NCBI RefSeq assembly: GCF_005937185.1
Contig: NZ_VCNI01000002.1
Coordinates: 1,240,001-1,304,000 of the forward strand
From: Flagellimonas algicola
GTDB taxonomy: Bacteria; Bacteroidota; Bacteroidia; Flavobacteriales; Flavobacteriaceae
DNA: 64,000 nucleotides
Direction of reading: 5' to 3'
Part shown: in pieces, positions 16,056 through 24,770 of the stretch
Layout: each line of letters opens with the position of its first letter
How positions within the stretch are numbered: the first letter of the stretch is position 1
The notes under the pieces: generated by a model
What the model was told of the DNA's origin: nothing
Seen by the model: the letters and a program-made list of their open reading frames with translations, nothing else
Database searches by the model: none
Made by a program: the position numbers and the translations under genes

Positions 16056-17378
16056 TTAATTGGCATCTTTTTGTTCTGGTAAATACGCTAACTCCACTCT
16101 TTGGTTCACCTTGAGGTACTTCTTGGCAACCTCCATAATTTCTTCCCGGGTTATGGAGCGGTAAATTTCTATTTCGGTATTGATTAAATTGGTGTTGTCC
16201 CGCAGCATATAGTTTTCGGCCAACGAATTGGCTATTCCTGAGATGCTGCTATTCGCGTTGACAAAATTGTTTTCAAACTTGTTCTGCAGCTTCTGATAGT
16301 CTTTTTCTGAAATCAATTCCGATTGAATCTTCAAAATTTCGGCATCAATCTCATTTTTAATGTCCTGAATGGAATTATCACCAACCGGTAATCCACCTAC
16401 CACATAACAACTATAATCTTCTGCATCAACGGGTACGGAAAAGATCTGGAGGGCAATTTTCTTCTCATCCACCAATTTCTTATAAAGCTTGGAACTTTCC
16501 CCATCACTGAGATAGGTAGAAATCATATCAATGACATAGGCATCACGTTCTGCCTGCCCAGGGGTTCTGTAAGCAAGCAATATAGCCGGAATTTGAATGT
16601 TGGGGTCGTGATAGGTTGCTTTTTTGGTATTTACAATGGGATCTTCCACCACTTGGTTTCTTTGGATTTCGGCCCCTCTTGGGATGGGACCAAAATAATC
16701 CGAGATCATTTGTTTTGTTTTGGCAGTTTCAAAATCCCCAGCAACCACTAAAACGGCATTGTTGGGCACATAGAACGTCTTGTTGAAATTCTTAAAATCT
16801 TCCAGAGTTGCACTGGCCAAATGGTCCAAAGAACCAATAACACCCCAGCGATACGGATGTTTGGTGTATAGATTTTTTAGCAATACCTCAAAGAATGCTC
16901 CATAGGGAGAGTTGTCCACACGCAATCTGCGCTCTTCCTGAACCACTTCCTTTTGTGTGTCTACCCCAATCTGACCTATAATGGGATGCATCAATCGTTC
17001 GGATTCCAACCAAAGCCCGGTTTCCAAACTATTGGAAGGAAAAGTTTCGTAATAATAGGTTCGGTCCAGAAATGTGTTGGCATTTCCGCTACCTCCATTG
17101 GAAGCCACTATTTTATCCCATTCTCCCCTTTCTATGTTTTTGGTTCCTTCAAACAACAAGTGCTCAAAGAAATGGGCAAACCCGGTTTTCTCTGGGTCTT
17201 CATCTTTGGAACCCACATGGTACATTACAGCAGTGGTTACCACTGGAGCAGAATTATCTTGATGTAAGATTACGTGTAGCCCATTATCCAGGTCATATTC
17301 CTCAAAGGAAACTTGTTGGGCTACCATTAAGTTTCCGGCAGTGAATAGGAACAATGCCAATACAAAATGTTGTTTCAT
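16056..17378 (-). CDS. M16-family zinc metallopeptidase (catalytic subunit)
   Basis: 440 residues with signal peptide (LMVAQQ). The inverted zinc motif HxxEH is H69-F-F-E72-H73 (GFAHFFEHLLFEG), followed by the expected downstream Glu segment (TQKEVVQEERRLRVD). The conserved second-lobe pattern (PNNAVLVVAGDF, SKLYKKLVDEKKIA) is present. Length is that of M16B subunits (~420-440), which act with an HxxEH-lacking partner; that partner is the next gene. Substrate is unknown; degradation of imported peptides in the periplasm is the family role. Confidence 0.93.
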   Translation of the reverse strand: MKQHFVLALFLFTAGNLMVAQQVSFEEYDLDNGLHVILHQDNSAPVVTTAVMYHVGSKDEDPEKTGFAHFFEHLLFEGTKNIERGEWDKIVASNGGSGNANTFLDRTYYYETFPSNSLETGLWLESERLMHPIIGQIGVDTQKEVVQEERRLRVDNSPYGAFFEVLLKNLYTKHPYRWGVIGSLDHLASATLEDFKNFNKTFYVPNNAVLVVAGDFETAKTKQMISDYFGPIPRGAEIQRNQVVEDPIVNTKKATYHDPNIQIPAILLAYRTPGQAERDAYVIDMISTYLSDGESSKLYKKLVDEKKIALQIFSVPVDAEDYSCYVVGGLPVGDNSIQDIKNEIDAEILKIQSELISEKDYQKLQNKFENNFVNANSSISGIANSLAENYMLRDNTNLINTEIEIYRSITREEIMEVAKKYLKVNQRVELAYLPEQKDAN

Positions 17379-17557
17379 ATCAAATAGTGCGTTTATGTAT
17401 ATTAAAAAGATTAGTGCGGAATTTATGATTGATGTTACGTTAAATATAGAATAAAGTTATAAGATGATTGGGACTCGCAAAGAGTCTTTTGAAAAGAATT
17501 TGTGGGATAAGTCGTCAACATTCAGTAAATTAAGGATCCACCCGAAAATTTAGCAAA

Positions 17558-18004
17558 ATGAAAAATCTCACCCTCCCAATCCGGTTTGGCATCGTAACCA
17601 GCGCCTGTTTGATGGCGTATTTCCTCATTTTGGCCCTGATGGGAAAGCACACCAATGTATTCTTTAGCCTTTTTAATGGGGTTATAACGGGATTTGGTAT
17701 TTATGAAACCATCAAATACACCAAAATGCGTGAAGGGAAGGCTTTTTCCTATGGCAAAGGATTTATGGCCGGGGTTACCACGGGTTTTATCGCCACTTTG
17801 CTGTTCACCATATTCTTTGCTTTTTATTCTACGGAACTGAGCAGTACTTTTCTGAGTGATCTTTCCGAGGTTTGGTCCAAGGATTACAGCAATTTTGAGG
17901 GAATCGTATTCTTTACTGTTGCTATTATGGGCTTTGCTACAACCTTGGTTCTTACCTTATCTTTTATGCAGTTGTTCAAAACTTCCAACAATCTTAAAAA
18001 ATAA
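17558..18004 (+). CDS. DUF4199 membrane protein
   Basis: 148 residues with four predicted membrane helices (near 10-28, 33-50, 70-95 and 118-140) and short charged loops. The layout and the motif YETIKYTKMREGKAFSYGKGF at residues ~48-67 match DUF4199, a family found mainly in Bacteroidota with no known function. It is divergent from the M16 operon and precedes the rplU promoter. Confidence 0.85.
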   Translation: MKNLTLPIRFGIVTSACLMAYFLILALMGKHTNVFFSLFNGVITGFGIYETIKYTKMREGKAFSYGKGFMAGVTTGFIATLLFTIFFAFYSTELSSTFLSDLSEVWSKDYSNFEGIVFFTVAIMGFATTLVLTLSFMQLFKTSNNLKK

Positions 18005-18025
18005 TGGGAATTGCCCCAAGATTAC

Positions 18026-18055
18026 TTGTAGATTAAGGATTTAGCAGTATATTTG
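18026..18055 (+). promoter_or_regulatory. rplU-rpmA promoter
   Basis: TTG at 18026-18028 and a perfect TATATTTG at 18048-18055, separated by 19 bases: a textbook Bacteroidota promoter. Transcription should start near 18062, leaving a leader of ~44 bases that holds a short inverted repeat (GCTAA/TTAGC). Confidence 0.75.
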
Positions 18056-18105
18056 CACCCGCTAATTTTAGCAACGCGAAAGTAAAATATTCTAATTAAC
18101 GCATT

Positions 18106-18660
18106 ATGTACGCAATTGTAGAGATGGCAGGGCAGCAGTTTAAAGTTGCAAAAGACCAGAAAGTGTACGTTCACCGTTTGCAGACCGAGGAAGGTAAAAA
18201 AGTAACTTTTGATAAAGTTCTTCTTTTGGATGACGGAGGTAACGTAACTGTTGGCGCCCCAGTCATAGAAGGTGCGGCTGTTGAAGCCAAAGTAGTTAAG
18301 CACCTAAAAGGAGATAAGGTAATCGTCTTTAAAAAGAAAAGACGTAAAGGATACCGTGTTAAAAACGGTCACAGACAGTCCTTGACCGAAATTGTTGTAG
18401 AAGGGATTGTAGCCAAGGGAGCCAAGAAAGCTGCTCCGGCCAAAGCAAAGGCAGAAAAGCCAGCTGCTGAACCCAAAAAAGCAGCCGTAAAAGCGGAAGC
18501 TCCTAAAAAAGCAGCTCCAAAGAAAGCAGCGCCTAAAAAGGCAGCTGAGGATTTGAGCACCAAAACGGTAGCAGAGTTGAAAGAAATGGCCAAGGCAAAA
18601 GGAATTGCAGGTATTTCTTCCATGAAGAAAGCGGATTTAATCGCAGCGCTTAACAAATAA
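18106..18660 (+). CDS. rplU: Large ribosomal subunit protein bL21 with Lys/Ala-rich linker and Rho_N/SAP-like tail
   Basis: Residues 1-~103 are bL21 ([29 protein letters not shown]), which binds 23S rRNA in the 50S subunit. The normal protein stops there. Here it continues with ~45 residues of Lys/Ala/Pro repeats (several PKKAA units) and a C-terminal ~35-residue helix-turn-helix module ([30 protein letters not shown]) that looks like the Rho N-terminal/SAP-type nucleic-acid-binding domain. Such L21 fusions have been annotated in other flavobacteria. It is co-transcribed with rpmA. Confidence 0.95.
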   Translation: MYAIVEMAGQQFKVAKDQKVYVHRLQTEEGKKVTFDKVLLLDDGGNVTVGAPVIEGAAVEAKVVKHLKGDKVIVFKKKRRKGYRVKNGHRQSLTEIVVEGIVAKGAKKAAPAKAKAEKPAAEPKKAAVKAEAPKKAAPKKAAPKKAAEDLSTKTVAELKEMAKAKGIAGISSMKKADLIAALNK

Positions 18661-18685
18661 GATAAAGAACTAAAATTTATATATC

Positions 18686-18946
18686 ATGGCACATAAGAAA
18701 GGTGTAGGTAGTTCAAAAAACGGTAGAGAATCAGAATCGAAACGCCTTGGCGTAAAGATTTTTGGTGGACAGGCCGCTGTTGCCGGTAACATCATTGTTA
18801 GACAACGTGGTACCAAACACAATCCTGGTGAAAATGTATATGCCAGTAAAGACCATACCCTACATGCCAAAGTAGATGGTATTGTTAAGTTTCAGAAAAA
18901 AGCGGGTGGAAAATCATTTGTTTCCATAGAGCCTTTTGAAGCATAA
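18686..18946 (+). CDS. rpmA: Large ribosomal subunit protein bL27
   Basis: 86 residues, starting [23 protein letters not shown] with the N-terminal tail that reaches the peptidyl-transferase centre, and the conserved [18 protein letters not shown] core. There is no cleavable N-terminal extension of the Firmicutes type. It follows rplU by 25 bases and ends the operon at a strong terminator. Confidence 0.98.
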   Translation: MAHKKGVGSSKNGRESESKRLGVKIFGGQAAVAGNIIVRQRGTKHNPGENVYASKDHTLHAKVDGIVKFQKKAGGKSFVSIEPFEA

Positions 18947-18970
18947 CACTTTAGGTAAAAAAATGAACAA

Positions 18971-18998
18971 ACCCTCACTACTAAGTGGGGGTTTTTTG
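18971..18998 (+). terminator. Terminator after rpmA
   Basis: Eight-base-pair stem ACCCTCAC/GTGGGGGT with a TACTAA loop followed by TTTTTT. It closes the rplU-rpmA transcript. Confidence 0.85.
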
Positions 18999-19128
18999 TT
19001 AGCCCAGTGTTAAGTCAATTTAAATTGCTTCCTTACAAGCGCTAAATATTACGTATTCTTAAAAATTAGCTAACCCCCTTTTCCAGCGATATCCAATTTC
19101 TTTGTGGTCTGAATCAACCACTTAGAAA

Positions 19129-21939
19129 ATGAAGAAGTATTTACAGTTTTTTACCCTGATTTTTATTCCGCTATCCTTTTATGCCCAAACAGGAAATATT
19201 CAAGGAATTATTTCCGATGAAAATGGGATTTATGTACCTGGTGCCAATGTGCTCATTTCAGACTTGGGCAAGGGAGCCATTACAGATTTTGATGGCAAAT
19301 TCACTCTGGTCAATGTGCCAGAGGGGACCCACAACATGCAAATTTCGTATCTGGGCTATGCCCCCATTCAGCAAGATGTGAATGTTGTAGCTGGCGAAAC
19401 TACCGTAGTAAGCCTTATTATGAACCCCAGTAATGTAGAGTTACAGGAAGTACAGGTGTCGGCATACGGATTAAGCGGCCAAGCCAAGGCGTTGAATACG
19501 CAAAAAACCAACTTGAACATCACCAATGTGGTCTCCACAGATCAAATTGGAAAATTCCCTGATGCCAATATTGGAGATGCCGTTAAGCGAATCCCTGGAA
19601 TCACTATGCAGGTGGATCAAGGAGAGGCTAGAAATGTAATTGTTCGCGGATTGGCTCCCCAGTTAAACTCCGTAACATTAAACGGTAGCCGAATTCCATC
19701 TGCCGAAGGTGACAACCGAAATGTACAGATGGACCTAATTCCTTCAGATATGATCCAAACCATTGAAGTGAACAAGGCAGTGACTCCAGATATGGATGGT
19801 GATGCCCTTGGAGGATCGGTCAACTTGGTTACCCGTTCGTCCCCGCAGAGTTTCAGATTGTCTGCAACTTTGGGGTCTGGGGTTAGCTTGATCAATGATG
19901 AACCTATATATAATGGTAGTTTTTTATTGGGTGACCGCTCCAAAAACAAAAAGTTTGGTTGGATGGTTGCGGCCTCCTATAACAATGTTGACTTTGGTTC
20001 TGACAATGTGGAGGCGGAATGGGTCAATGAAGCCGAAAGCCCGATTACCGAGGAAGATATTGATGTGAATCCTTTTGTGGAGGAATCTGATATCAGAACC
20101 TATCTGGTACAACGTATTCGCAGAAGTTTTTCCGCCAATGTGGATTATGCCTTTGATGCCAACAACACTGTTTTCATTAAAACCATGTACAATTGGAGGG
20201 ATGACCGCGAAAACAGATTCCGCTTACGTTTTAGGAGCATTGAGCCGGTTTTTGCTGATGGAACCGAAAACATAGTGGGTTACGAAGGTGAAATCCGAAG
20301 ACAGACCAAAGGAGGAATTCCTGGTGGTCGAATCAAAAACACACGTTTGGAAGACCAACGCATGCAGAACTATAGTGTTGGGGGAAACCATTTGTTTGGA
20401 AGTCTAAAAATGGATTGGATGGGATCTTTTGCCAAAGCATCCGAAGAACGTCCCAACGAAAGATATGCCGAATATGAAATTGGTAATGCCATTGGAATCA
20501 ACGCAGATTTGAACAACCCTAGATACCCATCCTTTAGACCCTCAAACGCAACGGACGCCACTTTGGCCAATTTTGAATTGAGAGAGTTTACCGAAGAAAA
20601 CCAGTTTACGGAAGAAGAAGATGTTAACGCCTTCTTGAACTTTGAATTGCCTTTGGACATTTTTGGAGCCGGGGATGGAACGCTGAAGTTTGGAGGAAGA
20701 TACAAATCCAAAAATAAGGTGCGCGACAATGATTTTACTGAAGCAGAACCTATCACCGGATTTGAAACTTTAGCAGATGTGGATACACAGGATCAAACTA
20801 AATCTGATTTCTTGGCGGGAAGCCAATATGCTTCCGGCAATTTTATTTCACCGGAATTTTTAGGGGACTTAAATTTTTCAGATAACACCCTATTCGACAC
20901 CACTTCCGTTCAGGACGAGTTTTTGGCCGGAAATTATGATGTGGACGAGAAAGTTTACGCAGGTTATGTGATGACCAACCAAAAACTATCAGATAAGTTG
21001 TCCGTGTTGGCAGGTCTTCGAGTGGAAAACACCAAAATCAACAGCTTGGGGAATGAGGTTATTTTTGATGACGAGGGCGATTTTGACAGCTTTAACCAGA
21101 TCAGGGATGAAAGTTCCTATACCAACTTCTTGCCAGGCGTGCACTTCAAATACAATCCCAGCAACAACACCGTATTGCGTTTTGCTTGGACCAACACCAT
21201 TGCCCGACCCAACTATGTGGATTTGGTACCCTTCCGTAATGTTATCAATGAGGATGAGGAAGTAGAGACCGGAAATGCCGAGTTGGATCCTACCACCTCC
21301 ATGAACTTTGATTTGGTGGCAGAACACTACTTTGAGTCCGTAGGGATTATATCTGGAGGGATATTTTACAAAGACATAAAAGATTTTATCTATGTCTCCT
21401 TATCTGAGGATACGGCCACAGGTTTTGACCTTTTTCAACCTTTGAACGGAGATAGTGCTTCCATTTTTGGGGCCGAAATCGCTTTCCAGAGACAATTGGA
21501 TTTCTTGCCCGGTTTCGCCAAAAACTTTAGTGTCTATCTTAATTATACCTTGTTGACTTCTTCTACGGATGGCATCCGAAACGGAGATGAAATTCGTGAG
21601 GATATTGACCTGCCTGGAACAGCACCCAATATGTTCAACGGATCTTTGGGATATGCTGATAAAAAATTCAGTATTCGTTTGTCCACAAACTTCTCGGACG
21701 CTTATATAGATGAACTGGGAGGCAATGCATTTGAAGATAGATACTACGACAAACAGTTCTTTGTGGACCTCAACGCTTCATTTACCATTAACAAAAACCT
21801 GCGACTATACGCAGATTTGAACAACCTTACCAATCAACCTTTGCGGTACTATCAAGGTGTTGAAAACCGTACCCAGCAGGTGGAGTTTTATGAAAAGCGT
21901 CTAACGTTTGGATTGAAATACGACTTGTTCAGAAAGTAA
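19129..21939 (+). CDS. TonB-dependent receptor with carboxypeptidase-like domain (phytase-linked)
   Basis: 936 residues: signal peptide (SFYAQ), carboxypeptidase-like regulatory domain (~24-105, GIISDENGIYVPGANVLI), plug (~125-230, with IPGITMQV, NVIVRGL and GGSVNLVTRSS) and a 22-strand barrel to the end, finishing GLKYDLFRK. The plug resembles the Xanthomonas/Caulobacter-like receptor class. Outer-membrane uptake driven by TonB/ExbBD. The next gene encodes a beta-propeller phytase lipoprotein, so an inositol-phosphate or its breakdown product is the likely ligand (inference from context). A GC-rich hairpin separates the two genes. Confidence 0.93.
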   Translation: MKKYLQFFTLIFIPLSFYAQTGNIQGIISDENGIYVPGANVLISDLGKGAITDFDGKFTLVNVPEGTHNMQISYLGYAPIQQDVNVVAGETTVVSLIMNPSNVELQEVQVSAYGLSGQAKALNTQKTNLNITNVVSTDQIGKFPDANIGDAVKRIPGITMQVDQGEARNVIVRGLAPQLNSVTLNGSRIPSAEGDNRNVQMDLIPSDMIQTIEVNKAVTPDMDGDALGGSVNLVTRSSPQSFRLSATLGSGVSLINDEPIYNGSFLLGDRSKNKKFGWMVAASYNNVDFGSDNVEAEWVNEAESPITEEDIDVNPFVEESDIRTYLVQRIRRSFSANVDYAFDANNTVFIKTMYNWRDDRENRFRLRFRSIEPVFADGTENIVGYEGEIRRQTKGGIPGGRIKNTRLEDQRMQNYSVGGNHLFGSLKMDWMGSFAKASEERPNERYAEYEIGNAIGINADLNNPRYPSFRPSNATDATLANFELREFTEENQFTEEEDVNAFLNFELPLDIFGAGDGTLKFGGRYKSKNKVRDNDFTEAEPITGFETLADVDTQDQTKSDFLAGSQYASGNFISPEFLGDLNFSDNTLFDTTSVQDEFLAGNYDVDEKVYAGYVMTNQKLSDKLSVLAGLRVENTKINSLGNEVIFDDEGDFDSFNQIRDESSYTNFLPGVHFKYNPSNNTVLRFAWTNTIARPNYVDLVPFRNVINEDEEVETGNAELDPTTSMNFDLVAEHYFESVGIISGGIFYKDIKDFIYVSLSEDTATGFDLFQPLNGDSASIFGAEIAFQRQLDFLPGFAKNFSVYLNYTLLTSSTDGIRNGDEIREDIDLPGTAPNMFNGSLGYADKKFSIRLSTNFSDAYIDELGGNAFEDRYYDKQFFVDLNASFTINKNLRLYADLNNLTNQPLRYYQGVENRTQQVEFYEKRLTFGLKYDLFRK

Positions 21940-21962
21940 CCTACCAAAGTAAATGTCTTTAA

Positions 21963-21984
21963 GGCCGCCCTTCGGGCGGCTTTT
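21963..21984 (+). terminator. UUCG-loop hairpin between receptor and phytase genes
   Basis: A GCCGCCC-TTCG-GGCGGC stem followed by TTTTG, 24 bases behind the receptor stop and 17 bases before the phytase start. It can act as a terminator or attenuator that lowers phytase expression relative to the receptor, or as a 3'-end stabiliser. Confidence 0.75.
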
Positions 21985-22000
21985 GTCTTAATTTGTTTCT

Positions 22001-23023
22001 ATGAAATTCAATATTCTTTCAATTCTTTTCATCTTGACTTTTGTGGCCTGTTCCACCAAAAGCACGTTGCCACCTCTGAAACCTGATGTGATCACCGAAA
22101 CCACCGTCAATGATACAGATGATCCTGCCATTTGGGTGAATCCCCAAGATGCTTCCAAAAGCATCGTTTTTGGAACAGACAAAGAAACCAACGGAGGCAT
22201 TTACGCCTTTGATTTGGATGGGAAGATCATCAAGGATAAATCCATTTTGGATATTCAAAGACCCAATAATGTGGACGTGGAATATGGCTTAAAACTCAAT
22301 GACTCCACTTTTGTTGACATTTTGGCTTTTACCGAAAGGGAAAAACAGCAGATAAGAGTGTTCTCGGTTCCTGATATGACCCCATTGGATGGAGGAGGTT
22401 TTCCCGTTTTTGAGGATGCCAACACTTTTGATGAAAAACTTCCCATGGGCATAAGCCTGTATAAATCTCCCGTGGATTCCACTATGTATGCCGTGGTAGG
22501 AAGAAAAACAGGCCCCAGTGATGGATATCTCTATCAATATGCATTGGAGGCTACCAATGGCAGTGTTAAAACAAGGTTGGCCCGTAAATTTGGTAAGTTC
22601 AGTGGACAAAAAGAGATTGAGGCCATTGCTGTGGATGATGAGCTTGGATACATTTATTATTCGGATGAAGGGGTTTGTATCAGAAAATACTATGCGGAAC
22701 CCAGCAAGGGAAATGAGGAATTATCCTGTTTTGGCGGGCAACTTTTCTTAGAGGATATTGAAGGTATTGCTATAGCAAAGTATCCAAATGGTGAGGGCTA
22801 CTTAATTGTCTCCAACCAGCAGTTGGGAGAGTTCAATATTTTTTCCAGAAAAGACAATTCGTTTGTAAAGGCAGTCAACTTGACTACCCTGGAAACTGAT
22901 GGTTGCGAAGTGGTTACAGTTCCTTTAAACAAAAACTTTCCCAAAGGATTGTTTGTGTCCATGAACGATGAACGTAACTTCTACTATCACGATTTATCCC
23001 GATTTCTGGAAATCCCCGAATAA
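22001..23023 (+). CDS. Beta-propeller phytase (3-phytase), lipoprotein
   Basis: 340 residues; lipobox at FVACS (Cys near 17). The opening NDTDDPAIWVNPQDASKS with a following VFGTDKETNGG segment, the IQRPNNVDVEYG strand and repeated acidic loops (AVDDELGYIYYSDE, EDIEGIA) match the calcium-dependent beta-propeller phytase family, which removes phosphate from phytate. It is anchored in the envelope and paired with the upstream TonB receptor. It is convergent with the D-amino-acid lyase gene (two bases between stops). Confidence 0.92.
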   Translation: MKFNILSILFILTFVACSTKSTLPPLKPDVITETTVNDTDDPAIWVNPQDASKSIVFGTDKETNGGIYAFDLDGKIIKDKSILDIQRPNNVDVEYGLKLNDSTFVDILAFTEREKQQIRVFSVPDMTPLDGGGFPVFEDANTFDEKLPMGISLYKSPVDSTMYAVVGRKTGPSDGYLYQYALEATNGSVKTRLARKFGKFSGQKEIEAIAVDDELGYIYYSDEGVCIRKYYAEPSKGNEELSCFGGQLFLEDIEGIAIAKYPNGEGYLIVSNQQLGEFNIFSRKDNSFVKAVNLTTLETDGCEVVTVPLNKNFPKGLFVSMNDERNFYYHDLSRFLEIPE

Positions 23024-23025
23024 GA

Positions 23026-24138
23026 TTAAAACTGGAGCTTTCGCTTTCGAGCGCTAATTTCCCAGGAATCCACTTTTTGTCCACCATCAATAACCGAGAC
23101 CTCGTCATGAAGGTTGATGGTTGGACAAATGTGGTAGGGCACGCCATAAAGTACATCCCCTATTTGAAATTGATCCCAATCAGAAACCTTGATCACGCCA
23201 TGCTCCTCACTTTGTGAAAGCAGTTGATAATCACTCAGATTAAGGAATTTTATACGCTTATCAATGGGATTTTCCGGAGCTACGGATTTATGTCCCATAT
23301 CCACTGTGATGATTCCTTCGGTGGGTTTGGAAATAATTCGGGTAACCACAAGAGCAGCATATCTGAACTCCTGTTCCTGAAGTTTTTCAGAATAGCCCAG
23401 ATCCCAAAGTACACAAGTTCCTGGACTGGTAATTCTACTTTTGTCCAGAAGATGGGAGGTGAAGGAGGGAGTGCCTCCGCAAATCATTTTAAGCTTTGGA
23501 TTTTCTTGCTTCAAGGTCTCAAAATAATGGGAAACTTCTTCCAGTCCTGTTTCAATTTTTTGGTTTCGTTGATTAAAATCAATATCTCTTAAATGCCCAT
23601 CGTACACATGTAAGCCCATAAAATGAAGAGAAGCGCAAGCTGAAATAAACGCAGCCAATTCCAACAAATCTTGACCGACCTCTATTCCGGAACGATTCAT
23701 GCCGTTATTCACATCAATGTATACATGTGCGCTTATCCCTTTTTTGGTGGCTTCCTCGTTCAAGATTTTCGCGGTTTCAATGGAGTCTAGGATAGTAGAG
23801 AACCCGGTATTGGGGAAATGAAGGCTCAAGTCCAAAAAACGGTTCACTTTGGGCCCAACCAATTGATGCGCGATCAAAACGGACTTTGCTCCGACCTCGG
23901 CTGCTATTTCCGCTTCGGAAATGGTGGAGGCTTTAAAATTGGAGATGTTGGAAGCCAATAGCATTTTCATCACCTCCGGCATTTTGTTTGTTTTGATATG
24001 CGGCATAAGCCTATCTGTTTGGCCATCTACCAAAGAGATCATATGACCAATATTGAATTGTAAATGTTGTTTGTATAAAGCAATGGAGGGGGAATCCAAC
24101 GTGTTGACATTTGTTATTTCGAACCAACGATCATTCAT
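23026..24138 (-). CDS. PLP-dependent D-threonine aldolase / D-serine dehydratase-type protein (alanine racemase fold)
   Basis: 370 residues of fold-type III PLP enzymes. The PLP lysine is K49 in PHIKTNK, the barrel continues with HVYIDVNNGMNRSGIE and CGGTPSF, and the C-terminal domain has the metal site H336-x-C338 (YHICPT) typical of the D-serine dehydratase/D-threonine aldolase group. I prefer ATG 24138 (MNDRWFEI); ATGs at 24144 and 24183 are possible. The H-x-C pair resembles the Zn-dependent D-serine dehydratase arrangement, but D-threonine aldolases are close, so the substrate is open. It is downstream of a DinB-like gene. Confidence 0.85.
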   Translation of the reverse strand: MNDRWFEITNVNTLDSPSIALYKQHLQFNIGHMISLVDGQTDRLMPHIKTNKMPEVMKMLLASNISNFKASTISEAEIAAEVGAKSVLIAHQLVGPKVNRFLDLSLHFPNTGFSTILDSIETAKILNEEATKKGISAHVYIDVNNGMNRSGIEVGQDLLELAAFISACASLHFMGLHVYDGHLRDIDFNQRNQKIETGLEEVSHYFETLKQENPKLKMICGGTPSFTSHLLDKSRITSPGTCVLWDLGYSEKLQEQEFRYAALVVTRIISKPTEGIITVDMGHKSVAPENPIDKRIKFLNLSDYQLLSQSEEHGVIKVSDWDQFQIGDVLYGVPYHICPTINLHDEVSVIDGGQKVDSWEISARKRKLQF

Positions 24139-24154
24139 AAGCATAACTTGTTTT

Positions 24155-24640
24155 CTACGATTTTTTGATGATGTCCCTAACAATTTTTAAATGATGTCTG
24201 GTGTGGATTTTTAAAAACCGTATGCTTTGTTTTTTATTTAGTTTACTAAAATACGGATGATCAAAATGGGCATTTTCATCCAATTCCTGGATTGTTTTTA
24301 AGCCTTCTTTGGCAGCAGCAATTTGAAGATGGAGGTCCTCGGTCAGAATAACATCCGGAGGCCTTACCACCCTAGGGGATTTGGCTACCCCTCTAGGAAA
24401 ATCACCCCAAGCGTAGATGACGGTCCTGGTAAAATTAAAATTGGATTTGTATTCCTCTGGTTTGGAAGCTTCCAAGGATTTACAGATCACAATAACCGTT
24501 TTTAGCATATGGTCCAAATGCCAGGCAACATCCACTTTGGACACTTTGGGATTTATGGCATCCCGGTGTGAAATGTAGGATGCTATTTTGGAAAATTCCG
24601 GATCTAAAAAGGACAAGTGCGACTTTTTATCTTTAGCCAA
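24155..24640 (-). CDS. DUF1569 / DinB-like protein
   Basis: 161 residues, helical, with His residues placed as in the DinB/YfiT-like four-helix fold: VAWHLDHM (~residues 39-44) and KIHTRHHLKIV near the C-terminus, which would bind a metal. These match DUF1569. DinB-like proteins include thiol-dependent transferases, but no activity is known for this branch. It ends 16 bases before the D-amino-acid lyase start, so the pair is probably co-transcribed. Confidence 0.78.
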   Translation of the reverse strand: MAKDKKSHLSFLDPEFSKIASYISHRDAINPKVSKVDVAWHLDHMLKTVIVICKSLEASKPEEYKSNFNFTRTVIYAWGDFPRGVAKSPRVVRPPDVILTEDLHLQIAAAKEGLKTIQELDENAHFDHPYFSKLNKKQSIRFLKIHTRHHLKIVRDIIKKS

Positions 24641-24734
24641 TAGGGCAAATTAAATAACATCATAAAACTAGGAAATTCCATCAAGCTCTACTACTATTTC
24701 GAAGGAATGCTACCTAAAGTCAATTAAGAATAAT

Positions 24735-24765
24735 AAAAAACCCCATGGTTTACCATGGGGTTTTT
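24735..24765. terminator. Bidirectional terminator
   Basis: A 13-bp perfect stem (AAAAACCCCATGG / CCATGGGGTTTTT) with a TTTA loop, giving a T-run on both strands. It ends the minus-strand TonB receptor transcript that stops at 24771 and isolates it from the DinB-like gene. Confidence 0.9.
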
Positions 24766-24770
24766 CAACA

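Noticed and set aside
17464..17553. 29-codon plus-strand frame before the DUF4199 gene with a small GACTC/GAGTC hairpin
   Set aside because: Too short, no recognisable features, and the hairpin is only 5 bp.
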